A DNA stretch of 64,000 nt, taken from contig OY986966.1 of the NCBI GenBank assembly GCA_963920575.1, positions 15,991,888 through 16,055,887 on the forward strand, read 5' to 3'. A model generated the notes under the pieces. The model had not been told where the DNA came from, did no database searches, and saw only the letters and a list, made by a program, of their open reading frames with translations. The position numbers and the translations under genes are program-made. Source of the stretch: Narthecium ossifragum. Lineage: Eukaryota; Streptophyta; Magnoliopsida; Dioscoreales; Nartheciaceae. Positions 22,271 through 32,181 of this stretch are shown in pieces (the first letter of the stretch is position 1; every line of letters starts with the position of its first letter).

Positions 22271-22772
22271 TAATTTTCATACCCAAAACACCCATCCATT
22301 GAATGTTCAAAATAACCTTCCAAAACAAAATACACCACAAAACCTAATCTACCTTAACAAATTATTTCTCAATACACCACAACACCACATCTTCACCTAC
22401 CTCTAGCCATCATTTTCACCACTTTCTACAAACCCTAAAACTCCTCAAACCACCTCCTCCAAGCCCTAACCATCTCCTCCAAGCCCTAGGTCTTCAACTT
22501 ACTCACTCCCCCTCCATCCTAGATAGTTCTTCCCTACCCTCATCATATTCTATCTTCTTTCTTATCCCCCAAGCCCTAACCACCTCCTCCAAGCCTTAGG
22601 TCTTCAACTCACACAAGCCCTCCCCATTATACATTGTCAATTCAAGGTGTGTTAGGTCGAAATGGATGGAAAAGACGAATGCTGGAGCGAAGGAGATGAG
22701 AAAAGACCCTCAAAAAATGTACTTTTCATCTTCTCTTGTTTTTTTGTCCTTCCCGGATCGCGTTTTGATCGG

Positions 22773-22965
22773 TAGTATCAGACCGACAGAAAACGTCAAC
22801 GTATCAGTATGCGTCTACCGATACTTTGGCTTTATGTACCAGTAACATGGTATCGATTAGTATGCTATGTATACCGGTACGTATCCATCGAAACTATAGC
22901 GTTATATACCGGTAAAATGGTACTGAATAATACGTTTTGTATACCGGTACCATGGTACCGATGTG
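22773..22965. repeat. palindromic CGGTA...TACCG word cluster, left block
   Basis: At least four imperfect palindromes, including ACCAGTAACATGGTATCG, ATACCGGTACGTATCC, ACCGGTAAAATGGTACTG and CCGGTACCATGGTACCG, 553-749 bp from the left end of the MULE. They fall between a first short exon-like stretch and the exon starting at 23013, probably in an intron or leader of the transposase gene. Confidence 0.8.
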
Positions 22966-24161
22966 AACACAGTGTTGGCTACTTGCCTTACTAACTCTTT
23001 GCTTACATTCAGGAGCATGTTTCTACTGATACGAGCGGTGTAGGAGTTATAATTACTCACGACTACACCCGGGAATTCACGACTAATACGGTATGTTGTT
23101 TAATCGCTATATCTTGCCGGACGATAACTAGGTTTAAAGTTCATTAACATAATTCTTATTGTTTGATTATAGATATTTCAAAGTCGACAAGCACTTGTCC
23201 AATGGGTACAGACGGTTGGGAGACAGAATGGGTTGGTGATTGTGACAAAGAATTCAGAGGTTGGGGGGTGTGGTAGAAAGCCGAGGATTACCTTGGCATG
23301 TGAGCGTAGTGGAGAGTATCGGAAAACTATGAAGAAAGATGATAGCGGGAAGAAAAAATTTGCCAATCGAAGGAAAAAATCCATCGACTCCGGGACGAAG
23401 AAGTGTGGATATCCTTTCAAGCTTCAGGGTGTGAAGCTTGTATCTGATGATGATTGGATGCTCAGAGTTATTTGCGGAGTCCACAATCACCCCCACCTCG
23501 AGGGTCACTCGTTCGCGGAAGATTATCTGCTGAACAAAATGATATGGTGGTTACGATGTCAGCAAACCTAGTGAAGCCATGGCAAATCCTGAACACTATA
23601 AAGCAACAAGAGCCTAAAAACGTATCCACCATGAAGACCATCTACAATGTACGGCAAAGGAATAGGGTGATTGAAAAGGCTGAGAGATCAGAGATGCAGC
23701 AACTATTGAAGCATCTAAATGAGTTTGGATACGTTGAGTATCATACGGTTCGAGAAGACACAAACGTTGTGAGGGACGTATAATGGGCACACCCTGTGTC
23801 TATTGATTTAGTCCGTGCATTTCCCGAGGTGTTGATTATGAATTGCACCTACAAGACCAATAGATACCGACGTCCACTGCTAGAGATTGTTGGCGTCACG
23901 TCGACGAGTATGACATTCGCCGCAGCTTTTGCCTACATAGAGTGTGAGAAGGAGGACAAGTACAAATGGGCTTTGAAAATATTAAGGACATTGCTGGAAG
24001 GATGCTCAATGCCATGCGTTGTGGTGACAGACCAAGAAGTGGCTTTGATGAACGCTATCAGCTCGGTCTTTTTGGAGTCCAAAAGCATGCTATGTAGATG
24101 GCATATACAAAAGAACGTTGAGCTCATGTGCAAACACATTTTCGAAACTACAGATAAAGCC

Positions 24162-24449
24162 GACTTGTTCATGACAATGTGGAAATTGGTTGTAACTGCA
24201 TGCACCGAGGAGGAGTATAAGAAACACTTGGAGACACTAGAGACATCTTTTTGCGGTTACCCAGCAGCTTCTAAATATATTCGGGAATCGTGGCTGGATG
24301 GCTTTGACTTGTTCATGACAATGTGGAAATTGGTTGTAACTGCATGTACCGAGGAGGAGTACAAGAAACACTTGGAGACACTAGAGACATCTTTTTGCGG
24401 TTACCCAGCAGCTTCTAAACATGTTCGGGAATCGTGGCTGGATGGCTTC
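24162..24449 (+). repeat. 144-bp in-frame tandem duplication inside the transposase domain
   Basis: Copies at 24162-24305 and 24306-24449 each encode the 48 residues beginning DLFMTMWKLVVTACTEEEYK and ending RESWLDGF. They differ at only a few sites (TGCACC/TGTACC, TATAAG/TACAAG, AAATATATT/AAACATGTT). The reading frame is preserved. Confidence 0.93.
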
Positions 24450-25324
24450 AAAGAACTGTTCGTCAGTGCTTGGACTGACGAATATATGCATTTTGGCAAT
24501 CACACTACAAACAGGGTAGAGAGTGCACATGCCAAGTTAAAGAGGCATCTCGGGGCATCCAGCTGCAGTTTTGACACATCGTGGGCTACCATTCACTCCC
24601 TGCTTGAGCTGCAACACTGTGAGATCAAAGCCTCCTTCGAGAAGAGCAAATACATTGTGCAACACAGTTTCAAGCCTGTCATCTTCAAAGAGCTGCGAGG
24701 CTTCATTTCAAAGAGTGCACTTTTAATAGTTCAAAAAGAATCAGAGAGCCAATGAGATCGGTGCGGATAAGTTCGCATGTGGTTGTACAGTCCGACGCAC
24801 ACATGGCTTGGCATGTGCCCATGAGATCGCCAACTACAAGCTTGATTGCCGCCCCATACCCCTAGAATGCATACATCACCATTGGTGGAAGCTTGACTTG
24901 TCGGCTACACCAGCCAATGAAATCCCAAAACTCAAGTGCCAAAATGCGCTAGAATGCTTAGAAAACGCATTTCTAGCTCAGAATGAGGCAGGAAGAATAC
25001 ATATGCTGAGGAAAATGTATGAGCTAACAGAACCGCAGTCTAGTTACATTCTTGAGCCAGAGGTGAAGTTGAGGACCCGCGGTCGACCAATCGCTAAGGA
25101 GAAGAAGTTGATGCTCTCAACACGACGTGACCCATCCGCCTTTGAGTATGCACCTTCGTTCAAGGACAGTAACTCACTAGAAGAAACACCTCTACATGTT
25201 AGTCCCATATCTTGCATGAAACCAGAGAAGCCTGATATAGTCAAAAAAAAGGCGGCCAAAGGAGAGAGTGATAAGGGCTCGGACAGCCGCTCCGCTGGGC
25301 TAGCTTGGCCAGTTTCCAGAAGGG

Positions 25325-25813
25325 TTGACAAAATATATTAAGCATGTTAAGGATGTTGCATCAGATGGTAATTGTGGCTTTAGAGCGATAGCCGGGCTAT
25401 TGGGCTATGGTGAGGACAACTGGTCCCAAGTGAGGAACGATCTTATCAATGAGTTGCGTGATCACTTCGAGGGCTACCTTAAGTTGTATGGGGATGAAAA
25501 GCGTGTTCACGAGCTTATGTACTCATTGTTGTTTCTCGAAGACAACCCTCTACCCGATTGGTGGATGACCATGCTGGACATGGGTTATCTTTTTGTATCA
25601 CGATACTCAGTTGTCCTACTTCACATCTCCAGAAGACAATGCGTGACCTTATTGCCACTTTGGATAGCAGCGCCCCCAAAACCGGCACGGAGGATCATCG
25701 CGATCGGGTTCGTAAACGGAAATCACTTTGTTCAACTACACATGCAGCCTGGATGTCCAATGCCACCAGTAGTCAATAGCTGGGCTCGATATCGACATGC
25801 TTGTGCCATTTGA
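25325..25813 (+). pseudogene. OTU-type cysteine protease domain of the MULE protein
   Basis: OTU domains are deubiquitinase-type cysteine proteases. The frame has the hallmark catalytic Asp/Cys box KDVASDGNCGFRAIAGLLGY and the downstream His box GFVNGNHFVQLHMQP, with about 115 residues between them. The segment is open for 162 codons and ends at a TGA after RYRHACAI. It joins the upstream transposase only through a frameshift near 25320-25330, where the preceding frame ends AWPVSRRVDKIY. Plant MULE proteins with a C-terminal OTU domain are known, so this is part of the element rather than a separate host gene. The catalytic residues look intact although the whole gene is broken. Confidence 0.9.
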
Positions 25814-25994
25814 TGGGATTCCTATAACGATGAGATAGAAAATTTGGGTTAATCGTGCCATCAGATGTTGCTACAACGGACACTATGGACCTTGAATGAA
25901 AATTTGGGTATTAATATCTTGTATGATTTTGAATATTAATATCTTGTATGGTTGTAAACATTGTGTTGCAAATGGTTTCTTCAAAAACTGTTTT

Positions 25995-26460
25995 TTATCA
26001 AGTATGGTTCTATCGGTACCAAAGTACCGATAACAACCCAGAAAACTATCGGTACGATACTACCGATAGAACGCAGCTTACTTCTGCCTTTGATTCCATG
26101 TGCTATCGGTATTAAAGTACCGATAAAATGCTTCACTGTTCGGAAGAGTGAGTACCGAAACAGTGTTTGTTTTACTTGATTGGCTTTGTATCGGTATTTA
26201 AGTACCGATAAGATGCGGTATATATTCGGTAGTATGGTACCGATAGAACGCAGCTTACTTCTGCCTTTGATTCCATGTGCTATCGGTATTAAAGTACCGA
26301 TATAATGCTTCACTGTTCGGAAGAGTGAGTACCGAAACAATGTTTGTTTTACTTGATTGGCTTTGTATCGGTATTTAAGTACCGATAAGGTGCGGTATAT
26401 AGTCGGTAGTATGGTACCGATATTTTCTGAGCTGGTATCAGTACTTGGGTACCGATAGAA
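25995..26460. repeat. palindromic CGGTA...TACCG word cluster, middle block with 177-bp tandem duplication
   Basis: About nine copies of imperfect palindromes such as CGGTACCAAAGTACCG, CGGTATTAAAGTACCG, CGGTATTTAAGTACCG and CGGTAGTATGGTACCG, usually preceded by TAT and followed by ATA. Part of the block is a tandem duplication with a 177-bp period (the phrase ACGCAGCTTACTTCTGCC at 26071 and again at 26248). It lies just 3' of the transposase-OTU gene. Confidence 0.88.
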
Positions 26461-26527
26461 CCATACCTGATAAAAAAACAGAGTATTTGGGAGGGAGGTT
26501 TAAGCCTACCAATCCTGTAGAAATTGC

Positions 26528-26660
26528 AATGCATTGGAAACACGTCCATACATTGGAAACACGCTCATACATTGGAAACACGTTCATACATTGGAAACAC
26601 GTTCATACATTGAAAACACGTTCATACATTGGAAACACATTCATACTTTGGAAACACATT
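26528..26660. repeat. short tandem repeat, about 18-19 bp unit
   Basis: About seven head-to-tail copies of CATTGGAAACACGTTCATA with minor changes (TTGAAAACACG, TTTGGAAACACA). They lie between the palindrome block and the 3' end of the PMD gene. No spacers, so not a CRISPR. Confidence 0.88.
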
Positions 26661-26680
26661 CATGATGATCAATATACATG

Positions 26681-27812
26681 CTATTCTCTGGTTCGTTGTC
26701 TAGATCTTCTCTCGTAGGCGCGCTCCGTGTCAGTCTCGCCGCGGGCTATTCTTTGCGCTCGCGCCCACCTACTCCTATGGTCGTCGATGGTCAGGGTATC
26801 CAAGTGCGCCATGGTGTCGTCGATGATCGTGACAATCCGATTATACTGAATTTTAAGAATTCGAAACAAATTAGACATAATATTATGCGCTAGTATTTCA
26901 TTTCCATTTAGAATTTCTAAAAGTTACCTTCGCCGGCAGATAATTATCTGCATGTTCAGCCTGGAAAGTCCTCCGCTCTGGGTTTATGACCTTCACATGA
27001 GATATGGATCGATACCAGTCATAATACTCATCCACGCAGTCATACCCACGGATAGCATACTCACCCGTCCGGCATAGAGCAGTGCAGTGGCTTGGCCAAT
27101 CAGCCCAGAACTGCGGCTCGTAGTGGAAGGCCCTCTTGTACCCCCGGGCAGTCTCCTTGGCTCCCATGTGGAAGTGGGTTGGCCTTAGTGGGGCGGCGGG
27201 AATGGTCTGTATGATCCCGAATTGTCGAAGCACCCGATCAGGATGGTACGGCTCGACGTGCTCCCCGCCGCTTATGGTGCCGAGGAAAAAGCTAATATCG
27301 TCACGAGGGAAGGGGCCTCCTCTATGTCTGACGTATGGGTCCCACACAACCTACAACCATACTTATACTAGGGAATCAATATTTGATCACTACTGAATAG
27401 ATTACAAAATTCAACTCGAAGTCAGACACAGATTACAACTCACCTGATGTCTACTCAGGGAATCAATCTCTGCGCGCCATTGAAGTAGAGCCATTTCCGA
27501 TATAAACACGACATGATAAAAAAAAACTCAGCCTTTTTTTACCTCTCCAGCCCATATCCGATATGCCACGTGTGTTTTGAACTCCGTCAAAACCGACCAG
27601 TCAACAGGCCCACCAGGGATGGGTGCCTCGTCGTCAGACACCTCTTCCTCTTCACCAGGGCCAGCAACCATCAAGGCACCCTCTGGAATCTCCTCAGGTA
27701 CCGCTCTCCTCCTAGCTGAGGCCGTCGGCCGGTCACTGCGGGCTGATGAAGATGTCGAGGCCGCCGAAGATGACGAGTCTCCGGCGGGTGCTTTTCCCCT
27801 TGGACGAACCAT
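26681..27812 (-). pseudogene. plant mobile domain (PMD, aminotransferase-like) gene of the MULE, internally deleted
   Basis: Minus-strand gene convergent with the transposase. Exon a is 27812-27543: MVRPRGKAPAGDSSSSAAST, an acidic stretch, then GGPVDWSVLTEFKTHVAYRI and WAGE, with donor GAG|GTAAAA. A short piece at about 27500-27444 (EMALLQWRAEIDSLSRHQ, donor CAG|GTGAGT) joins exon c, 27350-26928, which begins VVWDPYVRHRG and carries ISGGEHVEPYHPDRVLRQFG. Exon d, 26845-26681, is YNRIVTIIDDTMAHLDTLTI to RQRTRE and a stop. PMD proteins normally have some 150-250 residues between HVAYRIW and ALLQW. Here only about 40-50 bp with no acceptor site separate them, so the middle is missing. PMDs are known from plant transposons as well as from the MAIN/MAIL host proteins. 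This copy belongs to the element. Confidence 0.85.
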
Positions 27813-27852
27813 TTAACTATTTTGAAAAAGAAATGCAAAGATCAGTAGAGAG

Positions 27853-28112
27853 TTTCGGTATCTATATACCGGCAATTAAGCGTTATTAACGGTACCTAAT
27901 TACCGGTAATAAAGCATACAAATCGGTAGTAAGTTACCGATAGTATAGAATAGATATCGGTACCTTGATACCGAACAAGCTCTTTTCCATACAGCAACAA
28001 ACGTATTGCTCGGTACCTATGTACCGATAGATAATCCTATCATATCGGTGAATACATACCGATAGGATAGTGAATCATTCGGTTGTCTTGTACCGATTGA
28101 TACGTATAAAAC
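27853..28112. repeat. palindromic CGGTA...TACCG word cluster, right block
   Basis: At least seven imperfect palindromes, including TCGGTATCTATATACCGG, CGGTACCTAATTACCGG, TCGGTAGTAAGTTACCGA, TCGGTACCTTGATACCGA and CGGTACCTATGTACCG. They lie immediately upstream of the PMD start codon (27812) and 548-807 bp from the right end of the MULE, mirroring the left block. Confidence 0.85.
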
Positions 28113-28606
28113 TTAAAGGTCGGAACCCATTGGAAAAATTTGAAAATCTTGAAAAAAACGCATTCGGAGAACAATGCTGCAAAACCAATGCTATATATGC
28201 AAAAACAATACAAAGGCAATGCATTTCATGCAACAAGAAATGAAAAACTCACTTGTGAAATCTCACTCGACGGAGGCATGGACAGCTTGCGCGGCGAGGC
28301 TCTGCCACGGGTGTAGGGAGGCTGGCAACGTTCTGGAGAGGGCGTTGGGAAGGTGGAGGGAGATGCTCGGGAGAGTGGAGAGAGGGAGAGAGCTCGGTAG
28401 AAGAGGGAGGGAGGAAGTCTCGGTAGAAGAGGGGGAAGAAGGTCCTGTGGAGTGGGGTGAGGGGTAGTGTAGGTATTTTGGGTTTTGTTTGGGGTGGAGT
28501 GGGGGTGTTAGTGTGGTGTGGGGTTTTGAGGGTAGTTTAGGTAAGCAGATTTATTTTGTGTGGTGTGTTGAGTAAAAACTGGGGTTTTCAAACTTGGGTT
28601 GTGGTG

Positions 28607-28660
28607 TGTTGAGTAAATGTGGTGCGATGAGTCCAAATTATGATGCGGATAGCTGCACCC
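28607..28660 (-). repeat. MULE right terminal inverted repeat
   Basis: Inverted partner of the left end; read on the minus strand it begins GGGTGCAGCTATCCGCATCA. Directly followed by the TSD copy TACTGATAA (28661-28669). Confidence 0.92.
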
Positions 28661-28771
28661 TACTGATAATACCATATCAATTCATCCTCTTTGGATGCAT
28701 GGAATACGGACGAATCCACCGGATCCAGGAATCCACGGGTTATAGATTTAGAATCCGGGTGTTTGGCGCAC

Positions 28772-30156
28772 TGATAAATCACTAATTATTCCTAATTAAA
28801 CCCCTTAAATTACCTTTGTTAGGCCTAGAGTGGTTGTATTTGATGTCATATTGCTTGATTTCAGGTTTAAGTAGGATTTGAGAAGAAATACAAGAAATTC
28901 GGCCAAAAATCACTAAATTCTGCAAAAATACTGCTTCGTCGACTGTGTGGAAATAAATCCCCAGAAATTCTACAAATCTCCAAATATTCTGAAATTCTGG
29001 GAGATGAAAGAAGACTTCAAGATCTACAACTTTCATATTGAAGACTTTGTGAGATTCTCTATAAATTGGCGCCAGTTTTGAAGCAAAGTCAGAAGTATGA
29101 AAGCTGAAATTTGAGAAAGGCTGAAATTAATTGATGACGTGGCAGACCTAGTCCGACTTGAGCGATGGATCGGATTTGAGTCCGATCGATCGCTCCGATG
29201 ACGTCAGCAATCCGAAATTTAGGGAAATTAGAGTTTAAGTTCAACTATAACTCCTAATTCCGGGATTAAGGGTTTCTATTATATTAAGGGGTGATTCCAG
29301 CCGAAAATTATCATCTTTTGGACCACTTTTGGAGGAGAAGGCTAGGGTTTTGAAGATGGAGATCTTTCTGCGGGGATCGACGGCTTCCTTCTCAACACCT
29401 TTGGATCTTATTCAGAAGATGAGTAGCTAATTCTTAACTTCGGGATCTCATGAAACCCTAGTGTAGCTTTTGATTTTCTTTGGTTTGATTCTTGTAAACT
29501 TCTTCTCAACATGATCTTATAAATATGTTTTTAATGATTAGAGATTTGAGGGAACAGAGTTCCTTTGAAGTATTTTCAGTCGTATAAGCTTTCTGTGATT
29601 GTTTATACAGATTTATGATATGGTTTTCATGTGATTTATGGTTTGCTTTTGAGATAGGCTATGCTATGCTAGGATAGGTTGTGCCAAGGTCATTAGGAGT
29701 AGTATAACTTAAAGTAATCGTAGGATCGAAGACAACCTATGCCAAGAAAGATAGGCTATGCCGTTAGGAACATAAATCTTATTTTAGGGATTCATGTGAG
29801 CTTGTAGCCATATGATCTATAATGTTGAGAGAAGTGAGCAAGAGGATACCTCGAGGAGATTGAAGGTGAAGCTAGGGTGGATTGAGTAATTCCTAGGTAA
29901 TTCATAACTTGGTTTAATCCTGATCACTTTACTTGCTTTCTTAGGTAATTATTAGATAATTTTACATTCAATTCTGATTATTCCGCATAGGATTTCGAGT
30001 TTTGAGTATTGATTTCAGTTTCCATCATTTTCCCTGTGGATCGATTCCGGATTTCACCACTAGTCTACGCAGTAGTATTAGTGATTGAATAAGGATATAA
30101 ATTTAAGATTTGATTGAGGTTAGCAACGTTTTAACGACAACGTTTGCGAGCGATCA
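28772..30156 (+). repeat. Athila-type 5' LTR (TGATAAATCACTAA...GAGCGATCA)
   Basis: A 1385-bp LTR beginning TGATAAATCAC and ending GTTTGCGAGCGATCA, directly before the PBS. It shares phrases with the minus-strand LTRs at 40815 and 60535 (TAAACCCCTTAA, TTTGTTAGGCCTAGAGTG, AACGACAACGTTTGC). It contains paired GATCGATCG words at about 29158-29200 and repeated ATAGGCTATGC phrases at 29655-29765. Confidence 0.85.
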
Positions 30157-30161
30157 ATTTT

Positions 30162-30179
30162 TGGCGCCGTTGCCGGGGA
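30162..30179 (+). other. primer binding site, tRNA-Asp type
   Basis: TGGCGCCGTTGCCGGGGA is the exact complement expected for the 3' end of plant tRNA-Asp and starts five bases after the LTR end. This PBS is typical of Athila elements. Confidence 0.88.
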
Positions 30180-30601
30180 ATTCGACGGTTAACTAATTGA
30201 TTTTCTCTTAACTCGTTTTCTTTGCTTAGTTAGGTTTTTATCTTTCTTGTTTATCCCTTTCTTTATTTTACACTTTTTAGGAATTTTCTGACAATTTTTT
30301 GGAATTTTTGCAGTATTGGAATGGATTTTTCTTGAAGAAAAACACAACTCGGCAAACACCTGGAGCGATCGGTCGGACTTGAATCTGATCGATTAGACTG
30401 CGCCATCTGCTTTGAAGTGGACTTCGAGTGAAGGAGCTTGCGGCCTGGAGCGACCGATCGGACTGGAAACCGACCGATCGGCATTGCACAGTCAGCTAAG
30501 CCTTTTTGCTTCAAACCTTTTCGTTTCAATTGTTGTTTGCCGGGTTTTGTCCTTCCTTTGAATTTGCTGTTTTCTTTTTCTCTTTTTGTGTGTGATCTTG
30601 C

Positions 30602-32176
30602 ATGCAAGGTAGACGATCTTTGAATAACTCACTGGAACCTTTGGATCTAGAACTAGAGACCACACTCCGAAAAGCTAGAGCCTTAGGTCAACAATCTTTG
30701 AGAAATTATCAGGAAGCATTGAATAACTTGCAATTTATTCAAGAGACTTTTGTCACCATGGCTGAAAATGAGGGACATGTCATCGACCCTGATGCTAATA
30801 TGGGAAGGGGAAACGGTAATAATAACAATGGGGGGTACAACGTGTTCCTTTGAGAAATCACTTCTTATCCACTGCCTACACTTACATTCCTTCCATTGAT
30901 CCTCCTGCAATCACAGCCTCACACTATGAGATTAGACCTCAAACGATTCAAATGTTACCTCACTTTCATGGTTTAAGTAATGAGGATCCTTATGAGCACA
31001 TTCATAATTTTATTGATATCATCACTACACTAAAATTGGAAAACTTTAATGATGATGCCTTTAAGTTGAAACTTTTTCCCTTCTCTTTGAAAGATAAAGC
31101 TAAACACTGGCTTCAATGTTTACCTCCACGCTCAATCACAACTTGGGACCAACTTCAAGAGGGATTTTTAAGGAAATTCTTTCCCATAATTAAAACTGAG
31201 AAATTCAGGACTGAAATCCTTACCTTTGTTCAATATGATGATGAGTCTTTCCATGATACCTGGGATAGATTTAAAGATCTTTTGAGAAAATGTCCCCATC
31301 ATGATATTGATAAGTGGTTGTTAACGCATAAGTTTTATAGAGGCCTTAATGAAAGATGTAAAACTAGGGTTGAAGCTTGTTGTGGGGGTATTCCTTTAGA
31401 CAAAGATGATGATGAGCTCTGGAACCTTTATGAATAAATTTCCATTGATTCTCAACAACAGTATACAAACCCTAGGAGTCGGCCTACATCTAAGGGGACC
31501 TTTGAACTTTCTGGATTTGATGCCCTTACTGCACAAATAGCTCTCCTTAATAAAAGGTTTGATAAATTGGAAATGAGACAAGCACCTGACCCTCCCCCGT
31601 TCCAAAATCAACCTCAAACTTGTGCACTATGCTCTAGCCTTGAGCATCACAATACCGACTGTCCCCTGGCTCTTTCATTTCCTGAATTCATTCAGGAACA
31701 AGCAAACGCAGCATATGGCTTCATTAAACCTGAGAATAATTCGTATTCAAACACACAAAATCCAGGTTGGCGGAACCATCCCAACTTTAGTTGGAGACCA
31801 CCTCACCAGTCTGATAGGTACCCATCTATACCGCATGCAAATCCAAACACAGGGTACTCTGCACCATATCAACAAACTGCACCTAACCCTCCTCCACAAG
31901 TATCCTTTGACCCGACTTTGGACAAACTTATGAGTGCACTAGCAAACATGAATGCAAACATCACTGCTAGCATGGCTGAGCTTAAGATTGAGCTTAAGAG
32001 CGAAATTTCTTTGATAAGAAATGATGTTCATTCGCATACTCAATCTATATCCAATTTAGAGACACAACTAGGCACAATGTCTAAAAGAGAGGAATGTCAT
32101 TTACCTAGTCAGCCTGTGACCAATCCTAGAGCCCTGCATCACATTGACAACCAGAACTTTGAAAGTGCACAAGCTG
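30602..32176 (+). pseudogene. Athila gag, nearly intact (one frameshift, one stop)
   Basis: Structural capsid/nucleocapsid protein. It starts MQGRRSLNNSLEPLDLELET and includes MAENEGHVIDPDANMGRGN, then a +1/-1 shift in a G run at about 30830-30838. It resumes as RNHFLSTAYTYIPSIDPPAI with the gag core ASHYEIRPQTIQMLPHFHGL, FPFSLKDKAKHWLQCLPP and FHDTWDRFKDLLRKCPHHDI. A TAA at 31435-31437 interrupts NLYE and ISIDSQQQ in the same frame, probably a CAA to TAA change. The zinc knuckle CALCSSLEHHNTDC (C-X2-C-X4-H-X4-C) lies near 31621. The frame runs up to the nested solo LTR at 32182. Confidence 0.9.
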
Positions 32177-32181
32177 TAGTA

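Larger units (their letters stand above)
22664..25813 (+). pseudogene. MULE transposase (FAR1 DNA-binding, MULE DDE, SWIM) fused to an OTU domain, broken
   Basis: A mudrA-like transposase. Exon-like pieces are 23013-23090 (acceptor TTCAG|GAG, donor ACG|GTATG) and 23173 onward (acceptor ATTATAG|ATATTT). The FAR1-type zinc domain runs from IFQSRQALVQW through CERSGEYR, TKKCGYPFKLQG, WMLRVICGVHNHP to EGHSFA near 23515. A frameshift follows at about 23517, a stop (TAA, 23781-23783), then the MULE domain (23796-24755: CTYKTNRYRRPLLEIVGV, MPCVVVTDQEVALMNAI, MLCRWHIQKNV). A 144-bp in-frame duplication lies at 24162-24449. Another frameshift near 24745 leads into the SWIM zinc motif CGCTVRRTHGLACAHEIA. 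After 24808-25341 (RGRPIAKEKKLMLSTRRDPS) the frame shifts again into the OTU domain. The first catalytic Asp of the DDE triad appears to be Asn (IMNCTYK). It cannot encode a full protein as assembled. Confidence 0.92.
22217..28660. mobile_element. 6.4 kb Mutator-like element (MULE) with FAR1-type transposase, OTU domain and plant mobile domain gene
   Basis: Termini GGGTGCAGCTATCCGCA are inverted on both sides and match at 49 of 54 positions (all five differences are transitions). A perfect 9-bp TSD, TACTGATAA, lies at 22208-22216 and 28661-28669. Nine-base targets are the Mutator signature. Inside are a plus-strand transposase-OTU gene (about 22664-25813) and a convergent minus-strand PMD gene (26681-27812), a layout like maize MuDR with its convergent mudrA and mudrB. 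Three clusters of a palindromic word lie at about 22773-22965, 25995-26460 and 27853-28112. The intact TSD and well-matched TIRs suggest a fairly recent insertion, yet the coding frames are already broken. Confidence 0.93.

Noticed and set aside
26528..26660. CRISPR-like repeat array
   Set aside because: Units are directly adjacent without spacers, in a plant transposon; simple tandem repeat.
26681..27812. PMD gene as a host MAIN/MAIL-type gene
   Set aside because: It lies wholly inside the TIR/TSD-bounded MULE and lacks the middle of the domain.
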